A stretch of 64,000 bases of DNA from Helichrysum umbraculigerum. Taxonomy: Eukaryota; Streptophyta; Magnoliopsida; Asterales; Asteraceae. Under the pieces are notes generated by a model. It was not told where the DNA came from. It saw only the letters and a program-made list of their open reading frames with translations, and did no database searches. Location: the NCBI GenBank assembly GCA_949592205.1, contig CATIUR010000001.1, positions 238,470,750 through 238,534,749 on the forward strand, in the 5' to 3' direction. The translations under genes and the position numbers were made by a program. Below are positions 1 through 11,129 of this stretch, one piece after another (positions within the stretch are counted from its first letter, which is position 1; the number at the start of each line of letters is the position of its first letter).

Positions 1-13
1 CATAGGAAGTAAG

Positions 14-301
14 GTGGGTTCTGCGTCAAGATCTCCCTACAAACCATCTCTCCGCTACATAATGACGTATACGTCATGGAGTGATGAGAACCTCTTTGAC
101 CGACCCATCCAAACTGAGAAAGTGCAAGAAGTTGAGAGATTTATTATACCTCAAGTAAAACGAATCACTCACTTCTACGCACCTTCTCATCTTATTGGAC
201 ATACCCTAGGAATAACTTGCTTTAACTATATAGGTATGCGCCAATACTTTCACTTGCATCTACTGATGGATGCAAGTAAACCGTTATCGTCTGAGAAATA
301 G
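14..301 (+). CDS. C-terminal part of an unrecognised element-encoded protein
   Basis: A 95-codon open frame ends just before the GGGAGGCAACCC region. The frame may extend to the left of the window, so the start is not real evidence. The protein is aromatic- and histidine-rich (motifs such as FYAPSHLIG) and shows no reverse transcriptase, integrase or zinc-knuckle signature. In the related element at 23098-36800 the same position is occupied by the integrase C-terminus. This element may therefore be non-autonomous and carry its own gene, as at 45545-47016. Function unknown. Confidence 0.4.
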   Translation: MGSASRSPYKPSLRYIMTYTSWSDENLFDRPIQTEKVQEVERFIIPQVKRITHFYAPSHLIGHTLGITCFNYIGMRQYFHLHLLMDASKPLSSEK

Positions 302-1068
302 AGCTAGAGTCAGGCTCGAGACTCGAACAAAAACAAGCGCTTCTCGGGAGGCAACCCGTGTCTAACTTAGTATCAGTAATAGTTAACTAACCCCAATAAG
401 TAGAAAATGAAACCCTAAAAGCATGTTTAAAAGTTTTCTTAAGTTTATGTGAACAAAAAGGGAATGATTTTCAAAAATGACTTGGAACTTAAATTTCATA
501 TTCACTGAAGTCACAGTTTTGAACTTTAAAGTCAATCTTTTGCTAAAAACCTGAAACTTTCCCTCTCCCACTTGTTTGGATTTCATTGCTATATATGTTT
601 CTCTGTTATCTAAAGTTCTCTGCATCTGCAAACATGGAACCCTGCTAGCAACTTGGTTATCTAGGTGCCTTAGTCATCATAAACACCACTCTCATATTTT
701 GAGCATTTGAGGTACTTACATATATTTCTATGAACATACATGAGATCTTCCAATGCCTTATAACATGATTTGTATGTCCATGTGTGTATTATGCTCGAAC
801 TCGTTTAAAAATATGTGCTTTGGAAATCTTTATACTTAGCCACCTGATTAACTGAATCTACTTGTATTTCCATATCTGTTGCTTATGCTGAAAGAAAATT
901 GTAGGCGGCTAACACTTTTAATATGTGATTAGACTCGAAGTCATACACTGGTTTGTTTTCTTCAAAAACCTTCACTTTTAAAAATCTTTCAAAAACCAGT
1001 GAGTCTTTGACCTAGGGAATAATCACATGTCTATTAGATTATATTTGTCTGCCTTCTTGTTTGTACAA
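302..1068. other. Non-coding interval inside element 1
   Basis: Starts with the GGGAGGCAACCC region (about 340-360) that follows the main coding part in Athila/Tat elements. The remainder is AT-rich with no supported ORF. A pyrimidine-rich stretch at 1045-1065 precedes the small ORF at 1069 and could serve as a splice acceptor region. Confidence 0.5.
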
Positions 1069-1395
1069 ATGTCTAACAGACAGGGATTAGCACCTACGGA
1101 TGGAGAATCTTTGAGTATAATGGAGAGAAGACAAAGGGGAGCATTATCGTTCATTAGAAATTTTGGAGCATTGCTTAGGGAAATGATATATCTTTAGGAG
1201 ACAAAAGATGATCACGTTCTAGCCCCTTTCAGAATTGTTCATCAAGCAGATAACCTCGATATTCACCATATGTTCCCACATATACCACATCCTTGGTTGC
1301 TAGTAGAGTATTTCATGGAACCTACAACCACCATTACCACTATAACCACATCCACCCACCCATCCACCCATCATACCTATCATTTCCACCAGTAG
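1069..1395 (+). pseudogene. 3' accessory ORF of element 1, broken by one TAG
   Basis: Reading from the ATG at 1069 gives 42 codons, a TAG at 1195-1197, then 65 further codons in the same frame to TAG at 1393. The conceptual product begins MSNRQGLAPTDGES and ends in a Thr/Pro/His-rich tail. Replacing the first TAG by its likely CAG ancestor would give a roughly 108-residue protein, but this is inference. It sits where the element at 23098-36800 carries its own 3' ORF (32110), which also begins MS and is Arg/Gln-rich. No domain is recognised, and no transmembrane segment suggests an envelope-like protein. Confidence 0.4.
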
Positions 1396-2012
1396 GGATC
1401 ATGAACCACCGCTTAGCTTGCAGTTCTTCCAGCTTATAGGAGTTCACTGCTAAACCATTAAGAATATAAGCTGATCAAAGAATAGACATTAAGGTATTGA
1501 AGGCGGGATTAAAATGGAAGATGGAGATCTCATCCGACAAGAACAACATTACATTTATCTCATCAGTTCGTCAGAGAAGATCTCGGGTGATAGAAGTTTA
1601 AGGTCAATGGATTCAGCACTTCAAATCATCATAAGCCATTAAGTCTAATCAATAGCTCATGATGATTAGGATCCTTGACTACTATCTCTATCTAAACATT
1701 TGGTTTATCTTGGTTGATTCGGCCTGCTTCCTAATGATGTTACCACTTCATTTTCTACAATCTATCCTTTTATTCTGAGTTATGAGAAAAGATGGTGGAT
1801 GGTGTGAATGAAGAGTATCCCACATGAGCTTGAGTACACTTTATGAAGACGGAGTCTGACCCATCATATGTTGGTGCCAACGCAATCTACCTTCAGATCC
1901 TCAGCTCAGAGCTGTATAGGGGAGTTTCCTCGTTCTTATCTCTTTTTTGTTATGATCGTATTTGTTTTACTTTTACCATTTAATAATCTATACCATATCC
2001 TAAGCTTATCAC
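1396..2012. other. Non-coding interval inside element 1
   Basis: AT-rich element sequence with many stops in all frames. I see no gene or repeat structure in it. Confidence 0.5.
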
Positions 2013-2150
2013 TAAGTGTGGGATTCCAGCCCAAAACAAACACTTGAGAAACATTTTCCGACGTTCAAACTCTAAGTGCGGGATTTTACTTTCAGTAAAA
2101 TCTCAACTCAAGAGAACATTAGGGACAATGTTCCTCTAAGTGTGGGATAG
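2013..2150 (+). repeat. Three internal copies of the polypurine-tract-like motif (element 1)
   Basis: The motif AAGTGTGGGAT, found at the true plus-strand primer site (3761), occurs three more times here: about 2013, 2073 (as AAGTGCGGGAT) and 2137. The third is preceded by GGGACAATGTTCCTC. The same three-copy cluster with the same GGGACAATGTT lead is present at 33029-33155 in the related element, so the arrangement is conserved. Confidence 0.7.
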
Positions 2151-2394
2151 CGGTATAGAATACCTTAGGATTGCTTGTTAGATTCTTGTTTCCAAAAGCA
2201 AACTCGGAAAATGTTCCTCAATTTATTTAAAAAAAAAAAAAAAAAAAAAAAACTCACTTTTGCTAAAATTTTTCAAAAATTTTTGAGTTAAAATGTCTTA
2301 AGAGGAAGCATTTTCATATATGAGTAGGGTATTTTGGAAATTAAGAGTAAATAAGATAGGAATTTCTTAGGTCTAAAATGATAATCTAAGAGGG

Positions 2395-2780
2395 GCATCG
2401 CATGGCTAGGCACAAACAAACCCAAAAACTTGCAGTGAGGTATCTTGAGCCACTATAAGCATTCATCTTTAATGCTTCACTATTCGTTTGTTTGAGTGTG
2501 CCGATGCATGCATCCGGAATTAGAACTTGCTCCTGGTATGCACTTCGAGACCACATTGGTAGAGTACCGTACGCGGTATAGGTGCAGTTAGATGACCTTG
2601 ACACTCCTTAGGATTTAACCCCTTTCTATCATATCTCTTCAAGCCCAAAACCCTTCCAACACTCATCTTTAGTGTTGACGATCCGCTTAGATAACCCTGT
2701 TGAGCCTTAGCCTGTTCGTTTCTTTCAAAACCCTTTAAAACCTTAACCCATTTATTCCACACCCACCAAAAATCTTATCT
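2395..2780 (+). other. Conserved hairpin-bearing 3' untranslated block (element 1)
   Basis: Homologous to 33355-33700 in the related element. Three hairpins are visible. AAGCATT/AATGCTT with loop CATCTTT spans 2457-2477. TACCG/CGGTA with loop TACG spans 2565-2578. CAACACT/AGTGTTG with the same CATCTTT loop spans 2657-2677. Open frames on the minus strand across this block are not supported as genes. Confidence 0.65.
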
Positions 2781-3760
2781 TAGAAATTTTTAAACTTTTG
2801 GAAAATGTCATTTAAATGTCCTTTTTGCTTTCACCCCAAATCACAAATACTGGTGTTTACTAAAAATATCTCGCGTGCGTTCCCTTGATAAAAATCAAAA
2901 AGTTGAGATTTTATGGTGTGAAAAATTGACACCAAGTAAATACAAAGTCATCAAAAAGGTGAAAAAGATGAAAGAAAGAAAAGGATTTCAAAAGGGCAAA
3001 AGAAAAAAAAAACAAAATAAAATCCCTAGAAAAGCCCAAAAATAGAAACAAAAGAAAAAGAAAAGAAAATAGAATAAAGCTAAGTGCTTCGAATCTCTCG
3101 AAAATTCCCGCTCTTGTAAAAGACATAAATTCCCTTGTGTATTTTCAAAAGATAAAAGTCAAAATAGCTATCTTCTTCCCTAACTGTTATCCATTTCCGT
3201 TTTCATTAAAAAGGTTGTTTAAATAATGTTTTTCAATAGCTTGGAAGTCCTAAGATAAGCAAAAAAAAAAAAAAAAAAAAACCTTTACAACAACTAAAAA
3301 TTCCCACTTATCCATACCCCGTAACCCTCACCTACCATTACAACCCACTCTGAATGTCCTGGGATAGCTAGCACCGTCCTCACCTAAGTGGTGGAGATAT
3401 GATTCTCGAGCAAGCCTATGACGATGGATGTCGCATGACTGGCTTATGAGCGATTTCGTTTGATTAGATTGATAGGTAACCCGAAACACTTTTGAGTGAA
3501 TTGAGTGACCACCTTGTGAGATCGCCTAGTCATGTATATTCCAAGATCGTGAGAATTGAAAGCGTGCCTAAGAAAGTCATTTTATACCTCTGAAAGGAAT
3601 ACCTTATTCTCTCTTATTTCCAGGATATGTTGCTTGTATATGGAGATGGTTGTTTTTGATACGTTTTGACTCACCCCAAAAATAAAACTCGTGTTTTCAA
3701 AATATCTTTTCCTAAAAAGCAAGTGAGAATTTGAGTTTTGCTTGAGGACAAGCAAAGTCT

Positions 3761-3774
3761 AAGTGTGGGATATT
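3761..3774 (+). promoter_or_regulatory. Polypurine tract of element 1
   Basis: AAGTGTGGGATATT directly precedes the LTR start TGATGACACAC. It follows CTTGAGGACAAGC, the usual Athila/Tat pre-tract sequence. It would prime plus-strand synthesis. Confidence 0.75.
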
Positions 3775-6160
3775 TGATGACACACAAAAAGTCATGTTTT
3801 TGTGCATCATTATCTCACCATTTTAGCCCTATTAATTAATGAAAACACTTGAATATGAACCTTAATGTCACATTTCATCAAGAGGGCTAAAATATAGACG
3901 ATGTTTCAAGAATCAACAAAAACAAGCTAAAAATGAGTAAAATAGAGCACAAACCATCATTGAATCTTCCGGTTAACGTATTCTAGCACTTTTTGAGCAA
4001 GACATAGAGTTAGGACCTCTAACTTATCTCATTGTCTTCTTTTTTCAATTACGATTTCAGGGATATAAAGAACGCTCAAAACGGACATCGGACGAAGAAG
4101 TTACGCCCGAACGAAGAAACGAAGAACCGAGGAATCAGGATACGGGAGAGCTAGACCGTATACGGCCAAACTAGACCGTATACGGCCTAGCACAGACCGT
4201 ATACGGCCTAGCTAGACCGTATACGGCCTAGCACAGCCGTATACGGCTTGTGTTCTCCCGTATTCACCCTACGCTCAGCCGTATACGCTCCAGTTCTCCC
4301 GTATTTGCCCTAGCTCAACCGTATCGTGCGTTTAGGCGATAAAAATCTGATTTTTATTCGGGTTTGCGATACGGTTGTGCGTTTGAAGTTTTGGATACGG
4401 TCTACGGATACGGTTGTGCGAGTTCTATATATACAAGCCTCATTTTCACCATTTTAAAAAAAAACAATTCACACTTCACTCTCTCACTACTCTCTCTCTA
4501 GATTTTATTTACGTTTTCATTTTCTAGTTTTAGTCTCTCTCTCTAGGTTCTCTCTCTAGTCTCTCTCTCTAGTTTCTCTCTCTAGAAACTAGTGAGAAGA
4601 TTAGGGGGAGAATCCATCGCTTTAGGAGTAGCTATGTAATGTAATTCGTAGAAGCTAGCATATGTAATACTTGGGATATTATTCGGAGAAATACAAGTGT
4701 TATTCTGCTCGCATTTATTTACCGGTAATTTCTATCCTTTCTTATATTAATTTGTCATAATGTTCTTGTTTGATGTTTGTGATTTATTAATGTTGGAAAT
4801 GTTTATTGCCATGCTTTGTGAGTAGTTTCTTGTATGTTTGCCATGATTAGGTATGATTAATGGAATTGTTAAACTCTGTATCTGTCTAAACTTATCATGT
4901 ATCTAGACTTAGTTACGGATCACCCTTTCCAGTCCTTCGCGTGACTATCACCTTAGCTGTAGGCCTAAGTTACGGTAGATATGTTATCTGTATGTTTGTA
5001 CGAAGCCGTGTCTGTCACTATAATTCGGCTGAAATACTGAGTATAGCTTTGGAAACACCACTGGTGGAGTACAACGTGGAAGCTCCGGAAAAAGCCGTAT
5101 GTGCCAACACTGTGGATTACCTAGAGACCCTAGAATATGGCCTAGGAACCAATATAGTTGTGGAAATGTTACAGTACACCGTCTGTCCACCCCTGGAACT
5201 GAAGCTATGGAAACATTTCGACATAGTACACCGTACCTGTACCTAGGGATAAAATCTACAACATATCCCTGGTTATGAGGGTCTGTGGAAGTGTTTAAGT
5301 GTAGTACATCGTGAACGGTGCCTAGTGTGGTACGCTGTGGAATGAGTATGCATTGTACACCGCTGGTGTTCCTAGGGCTGAATGACTGATTGCAAAGGAG
5401 AGTCTAGATCATGACAGAAGTAATTAAACTAATCAAACGTAAGGAATGAGTCTAGAGATGAAAGTCAAGCCCAGCAGTGGTTCAGGATTCTTAAAACCCC
5501 TAGACTCTACAAAACTGATAGTTTAGAATACAAGGATAATGATCAGTACACGTTTAGATAATAACATTTAGACTTAGGTGTTAAGAACGGTCAGAATAAC
5601 CCAATGGGCAGTCTGTTACCTTATTCCTGCACCCTTTAAGGGTCACTGTCTCCAAAAAGACAGGTGAGGGGGGTTGAGCAGCCTGTTCTGATCAGAATCA
5701 TGATAGCCTAGGTACTCAGTGACATACTGATTTAGAATCTATCTAAAGAAGTAGGGTCCTAGTGTTTACATCTATAGTTTATTTGTCTGTTACCTAGATG
5801 TGCCCCATATTGAACATCATACCTAAATCATGGTGAGCCACGTCTCCGTCATCCTTAAGTGTTGCAAATATGCTAGCTTCCCTTTTATTTTATGTTTTAT
5901 TAGTTAAATAAATTAGAAAACCAAATACAAACCTATCCAACTATTCAAAACCCAGCTTAATTACTAAGTTATCTGAGTGAGCTCTGTTTCAATTCTACCG
6001 TCGTGAGGAACGACCCTGGATCATCCTTACCACTTACTAGTATCAGGTACTCGTACCAAGTAATAGTAGGTTGTTCGGAAGGTTTTGGCTCCCCCCGACT
6101 ATTATAAATTCAAAACTACACCGTTGCAGCTGTTGCGTAACGACTGTTTCAGCTGTAACA
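3775..6160 (+). repeat. 3' LTR of element 1 (Athila/Tat type, about 2.39 kb)
   Basis: Begins TGATGACACAC directly after the polypurine tract and ends GCTGTAACA. The length is close to the 2363-bp LTR of the element at 23098. Its last few hundred bases share blocks with that LTR (for example GAACGACCCTGGATCAT near 6009 against GAACGATCCTAGGTCAT near 26893). It contains a palindrome array (4156-4246), a TATA-like box (4426-4434) and CT-rich sequence (4480-4590). Degenerate repeats around AGTACACCGT lie at 5040-5390. The right boundary is inferred from TG...CA ends only, because no 5' LTR is in the window. Confidence 0.7.
4156..4434 (+). promoter_or_regulatory. Palindrome array plus TATA box in LTR of element 1
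   Basis: The perfect palindrome CCGTATACGG occurs at 4156, 4176, 4197, 4217 and 4237, spaced 20, 21, 20 and 20 bp. Decayed copies follow (4277 onward). A TATATATAC box lies at 4426-4434 and CT-rich leader sequence follows. The regular two-turn spacing upstream of a core promoter suggests a regulatory array. Function is inference. Confidence 0.6.
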
Positions 6161-7953
6161 AAAACCCTGCAAGAAGTGTTAATGTAGGGGATTAGCATAA
6201 CGCTAAGTGAGCAGATAACTAATCAACATCCTAACTTAGCTTAACAACCTTGTGTACAACACTTAACACTAAACAAGCAAGTACACAATACAACTCATCA
6301 ACTAATCAACAACACCATAATGAGGATCGGCGGCTCTGGGGATAACCATAAACCCGGGTGGCTCCCCAAGAACACTTATCCAACCTATCCGTATGGCCAT
6401 AAGGACGAGACCGATAGCTAGTGATTATCTTCAACTAACACAGGAGGTGTGTTAAACTTTGGATAACCAACTAGCCCAACCAACAGTTCAACAACTCGTT
6501 GCCTCATTAACAACTGATGCCCGGAGGCCAATTAATTCAAGTGATCACGTAATCAACAAGTCACATATTCAACTAGTCAACATATCAACAGTATTATTAA
6601 CTATCAACATAATTATCAATGCAACTAATAAAGTAATAACATGTTACTTGTTGTAACCAAACTTGTTACAACCAAGTTACGCTGAGGATTAGAGATCCAC
6701 TCACCGACCACCTCAGACATCCACTCAGTAGTCTAATATCACTGAGCCTTCTGCACATCTGAGAATACAATAGAACAACACAAGTTAGTAACTTGTCTTA
6801 AATCTATATAGCATCACCCCAATAGATTTACTTCAACAAATCTAAATTACTCAATTTACACGAATTAGCACAATCACCACAATTATCAATATGTTAACAT
6901 ATTTAGTAACTATAAGTTTCATAGTCACTAATCACAATCATATTTAATCTAATGAACACTTAATCACATTAGTTTACACAATGCTCTTTAATTATCAATT
7001 ATTCACTAATAACATCACCTTAAAACATTGATTCTTCCAAAATCAACTAAACTCACAAACTTTATTAAGGATTATATATCAACTTCATCACTTCAAGGTT
7101 AAAGATTAACTTATAATCATGATTCCATCATCAATCAACCATTCTAATGTAATTACAACTTTCAACTCATGAATAATCCACTAAACCCATCACTTTATAT
7201 ACAATTATACATGAATTTACATTTCTAAGCTAGAGTTTATATTACTTGATTCATATAATCATCCCCTAACAACTATTAAAACATTACAAGCTTTAATTTC
7301 AAGTTGTTCATCATTATTTCATCATAATCCACAAGAACACTAAACAAAATAATGACTCTTAGCTTGAATCTTGCTACTTATCATCACTAGTGAGTTTATC
7401 TCACATCAATTTCACCAATCTAAACCCTAATTTTGAATTATAATCAAGAACATCAAAAACCCCAATTTGTAGGGTTCATAAATTACAAGAAATTGAGACT
7501 TACATGTTGATTAGAATGATTAGAGGATGCTAACCCTTGATCTTGAAGCTTGAAATCGAATTTACCACCTTCAATTTGATATAGAGAATGAATTTGATCT
7601 ATGGTTTCAAGTTATGTATGTATGTATGTATATGATCGTACGTATGTATATGGATATGTTTAAAACAAACACCGACTCAAAGTTTAAGTCTAGTATATAA
7701 TTACCCAAATTTCTTTCCCCGTACTTATCATTGTCTGGAACTTAAAAATCATTTACGGGGAAATATTATTTTATTTTACCGTCAACTAGATTAAATTAAA
7801 ACAATTAATAATTTATTAGTCACCATAAATTATTCGACTCTTTTACCCATTTATTTTCAAATAAATCACCGAAACTATTTTCTGACACATTAAATAATGA
7901 TGCACAATCAGAAAATATTAAGATACTACTAGACCCGAAAACTGGGTGTTACA
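6161..7953 (-). repeat. Probable minus-strand gypsy LTR remnant
   Basis: Read on the minus strand from 7953 it starts TGTAACACCCAGTTTTCGGG, a form common at chromovirus LTR starts in plants. About 1.8 kb of AT-rich, gene-free sequence follows. No primer-binding site or coding sequence of its own is visible, so it is either a solo LTR or an LTR truncated by element 1. The left boundary is uncertain and no TSD was found. A short (TATG)n microsatellite lies at about 7612-7660. The 65-codon frame at 6459 is not supported. Confidence 0.45.
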
Positions 7954-9297
7954 AAAGCAAGACTAGTAGCAAAAGGATATGTGTAAGAACAAGGAGTAGA
8001 CTTCGACGAAGTATTTGCACCAGTTGCACGCATTGAGACAATTCGTTTGATTTTAGCATTGGCTGCATACCATGGATGGCAAGTATATCATTTGGATGTC
8101 AAATCAGCATTTTTACATGGGGAATTAAAGGAAGAAGTCTACGTTGCACAACCTGAAGGTTTTATACAACCAAAAAGTTCAGGGAAAGTTTACAAGCTTT
8201 CAAAGGCTTTATATGGTTTAAGGCAAGTACCACGAGCTTGGAATATGAAGCTTGATCAGACTTTAAGGTCATTGGGCTTTAAGAAATGTAATCTCGAACA
8301 AGCAATCTACACAAAGAGAAGTAAGACTTCCACACTAATAGTTGGAGTTTATGTGGATGACTTGATAGTCACGGGCACTCCAAGGAAGGAAATAGACTTG
8401 TTCAAATCCCAAATGGAGGACAAATTTGAAATGAGCGATCTAGGATTGTTGGCTTATTATCTCGGGATAGAAGTTACTCAGACAGGAGGAGAGATTACAA
8501 TCAAGCAAACAGGTTACATCAACAAGATCTTGAAAGATGCAAGTATGATGGAAAGTAATGACACAAATATACCTATGGACCCGGTAACAAAGTTGGTCAA
8601 GACAGAAGACAGAAATCCAGTGGATTCAACTTATTACAGAAGTTTAATTGGATGTATTAGGTATCTACTACACACTAGACCAGATCAAAGTTACTCGGTT
8701 GGATTACTCAGCAGATTCATGCAAGAACCAAAGGATCACCATTTAAAGGCGATAAAGCAAGTAATCCGGTATATCAAAGGAACCAAGGAGCATTGTATCA
8801 TATATAAAAGAGATGGCGGCTGCAAGATAACAGGTTATAGCGACAGTAGTTATGGAATCAATACTGATCAAGGAAAAGGAACTACTGGAATAGTATTCTA
8901 TTTTAGAGAATCACCTATTACCTGGTGCACTCAGAAGCGACCAACAGTAGCACTCTCATCATGTGAATCGGAATTCATGGCAGCTACTGGAGCAGCATGT
9001 CAGGCTCTATGGTTAAAACGACTACTTAGTGAAATAACGGGTTGAAAGGAGGAAAGAATAACACTGAAGGTTGACAACGTTTCAGCAATAGCACTCATCA
9101 AGAACCAAATTTTTCATGGAACAAGTAAGCATATCGACATTCGTTACCATTTCATTCGTGAATGTGTAGAGAATGGACACATCAATATGGAACACGTCAG
9201 TGACGAACTACAAAGGGTAGATATATTGACTAAAGCTTTGCCAAGGCTGAAGTTTGTCACTATGCGGCAGATGCTCGGGGTTCAAGATCTAGGATGA
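7954..9297 (+). pseudogene. Ty1/copia pol fragment: reverse transcriptase and RNase H
   Basis: One frame runs from KARLVAKGY to the end of RNase H, interrupted only by TAA at 7984 (Q expected) and TGA at 9043 (W expected). Visible motifs are the LDVKSAFLHGEL block, the catalytic YVDD (VGVYVDDLIVTG), the RNase H segments SDSSYG and ALSSCESEFMA, and the terminal LTKALPR. Gag, protease, integrase and the start of the reverse transcriptase are missing. The sequence to the left (6161-7953) is foreign, so the upstream part was displaced or lost. The polypurine tract AAGGGGGAGAA follows at 9314-9324. The copia assignment is secure from the order of domains and motifs; the lineage is not determined. 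Confidence 0.92.
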
Positions 9298-9324
9298 AGC
9301 AACGATCGAGATTAAGGGGGAGAA

Positions 9325-9448
9325 TGTGGACCTAATCTCATTCGTTACTTGGATACTATTATGTATTTAGTGTGTTATGTAATATATGTATTACATAACA
9401 CACTAAATACATAATAATATCCAAGTAACGAATGAGATTAGGTCCACA
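9325..9448. repeat. 124-bp near-perfect palindrome at the LTR start
   Basis: Arms run from TGTGGACC at 9325 to GGTCCACA at 9448, centred near 9386. I count a C/A mismatch pairing 9356 with 9417 and one mismatch next to the centre. The outer end coincides with the first base of the copia LTR. Confidence 0.85.
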
Positions 9449-9796
9449 TATTTAGCACAAAGAAACTAGTATAAATTGAGTGAAAAAAAACATGATTGTG
9501 ATTACCATTTCTATGATAACTTTCAGCAGATGATCTTGAAGGAGATTAGTTCAGAACTAAAGAATAGATGTCGGGGAAAACAAATATGAAAGAAGTTAGT
9601 CATTACTACATATGGTAAATATTAAGGAATTTTATCTTTGGTAGGTTATATAAGTACCTATGTTTAGATGGCCGAGGAGTCCAGGCAAGTTTGCATAAGG
9701 AGTACGCTCTTGAAAGAGTTTAAACATAGTTTTCACTGTATTTTTTTGATGAGCTAAATCATCTTGTAGTTAATTGATAGTTTCTGGATCTTTACA
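9325..9796 (+). repeat. 3' LTR of the copia remnant
   Basis: Starts TGTGGACCTAATC immediately after the polypurine tract and probably ends GGATCTTTACA, about 472 bp. Its first 124 bp form an almost perfect palindrome (separate entry). A TATATAAG stretch occurs near 9647. The right end is inferred from the terminal CA only. Confidence 0.6.
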
Positions 9797-9822
9797 GAAT
9801 GAAGCACCGTTTTCCGTTACGA

Positions 9823-10414
9823 TTAGCATCCTCCCAACACATCAAATACCATGATTCCTCTGGACCCTTCTGCGCGCCCTTTGTATGTTGGTGAACTAGT
9901 GAAGTCGCTTGTAATATCAGGTAAGAAAGCCTGCAAAACAATTAAAAAAAAATTATCATCTAAATAGCCTCTCATAAGCTGAGACCATATATATTTCAAG
10001 ATGATAGAATAAAAAAAAAAAGGGTAGTTGGAGGGTACCCCTGACCCCGGATCTCTTTGAGATCCGCAGCGTCCCACTCGCAAGAGACATCTGCCAGGCA
10101 AAGCACCTGGCCACAGTTAGCCCACGAAATTATACCGGCAATCCTTTATCGGACTCGAACCCGGGTGTGCCCTGTGGATTTGCGGTGGCGGTACCTAACA
10201 TGCTAAATGTTTACCCATGGTAGGATCGAACCCCTGACCTCTAGGAAGCCTGGGGAAGATCCTACCACTAGGCCATCTAGGCAAGAGGTAAGATGATAGA
10301 ATAAGTTACCACAACATCAGAAGATTTGTCATCTTCAATAGTTCCATCATTACGGGTATGCCTCTTTACGTATATCTCTCCTCTTGTTGGGTATACACCG
10401 TTATTTTTCAATGC
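9823..10414 (-). pseudogene. Two-exon remnant, possibly plant transposase-associated (Ptta/En-Spm-like)
   Basis: Two minus-strand segments look like exons joined in phase 0. The first is 10414-10310 (35 codons), preceded by CTGTCACAG and followed by the donor GTAACT. The second is 9930-9823 (35 codons plus TAA), preceded by the acceptor TTTTGCAG. The first reads ...GVYPTRGEIYVKRHTRNDG..., resembling the THTRKDG segment of the plant Ptta/En-Spm transposase domain. The second ends RGIMVFDVLGGC. I found no upstream exons, so this is a C-terminal remnant. The intron (9931-10309) holds a SINE. The family assignment is from memory of the motif and is tentative; it could be a host gene fragment. Confidence 0.4.
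10013..10289 (-). mobile_element. tRNA-derived SINE with two tRNA-like heads
   Basis: Flanked by 15-bp target duplications AAGATGATAGAATAA (9998-10012 and 10290-10304). On the minus strand it starts near a box A-like TGGCCTAGTGGTAGG with box B GGGTTCGATCC. It then has a second head-like segment with GGTACCGCCACCGCAAATCC and a second box B (GGGTTCGAGTCC), and ends in a T-run. The second segment and tail match the SINE at 13944-14157. It lies in the intron of the flanking exon pair. Confidence 0.85.
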
Positions 10415-11129
10415 CTGTGACAGAGGTTAGTTGCATAAATTACAATAAATAAAAGACAGTGAAATGACTTAAAATATCTAGAATAGACTCATAAACTACC
10501 AAAAAGGAACCAAATCAAAAGTCAGTTAATCACTTAGAGGGATTGAATTTGTGCATCATCATTAGAGAAGTTGCAAGACTGCATAGAAACACAATTTGAA
10601 AATATCACAACAGTTACTATTTTTCTATTGAAAATTGCGAATATAAAGATTTTAGTTAGAAACGTAGTCATTAGGTGGATCAACCTAAGCTAGCCAAGTT
10701 TTTAACTAGGTCAGTCACAAAAATCACATACTACATAAAGTACTAGACAGTATAATCGTCTAAAATACCAACTTCAGGTTGCATTAGCAAAAACTGAAAA
10801 AAAAAATAAAAAAATAAAAAAATAAACTCGTAAATCAAACAACAAAATTCAAGAGAAAGCGACTAAAAAGAACAACTTTTCAGCATTTATAAGCTATAAT
10901 AGTTCAACTTGACATTTTCACAAACACCTGGAGGGTTTCTTTAAATATGGAACTTCGGTAGTTCAATAGAAACCCCAACATACCTTGTATAATTAAATCA
11001 ATCGATCTACCTAAAGCTTAAGTCTCACATTTTATACCATAAATTCTTAATGAATAGAAGGTTTAATCGCACATCGAACGAAACTAGTGAAGGCTTCTTT
11101 TTTTTTCCCCCTTGTAAAAGAGAACGTTA
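10415..11129. other. Unassigned AT-rich stretch
   Basis: No supported ORF and no RNA gene. An A-rich simple tract lies at 10797-10825. It could be intron or upstream sequence of the 9823-10414 remnant, but I find no further exon. Confidence 0.4.

Larger units (their letters stand above)
1..3774 (+). mobile_element. 3' internal region of an Athila/Tat-type gypsy element (element 1)
   Basis: This stretch lies upstream of the LTR at 3775 and is mostly non-coding. It carries the Athila/Tat hallmarks seen again in the better preserved element at 23098-36800: a GGGAGGCAACCC motif near 347, repeated AAGTGTGGGAT motifs, a conserved hairpin-bearing block at about 2395-2780, and a CTTGAGGACAAGC stretch before the polypurine tract. 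Integrase-coding sequence is absent. The GGGAGGC motif, which directly follows integrase in the other element, here follows an unrelated ORF (14-301). The 5' part of the element lies outside the window. The A-run near 2230 and the poly(A)-rich tract near 3000-3060 are low complexity. Assignment to Athila/Tat is inference from shared non-coding blocks. Confidence 0.7.

Noticed and set aside
4941..5246. 101-codon frame in the LTR of element 1
   Set aside because: It lies in degenerate AGTACACCGT repeats inside an LTR, overlaps a minus-strand frame and has no recognisable domain.
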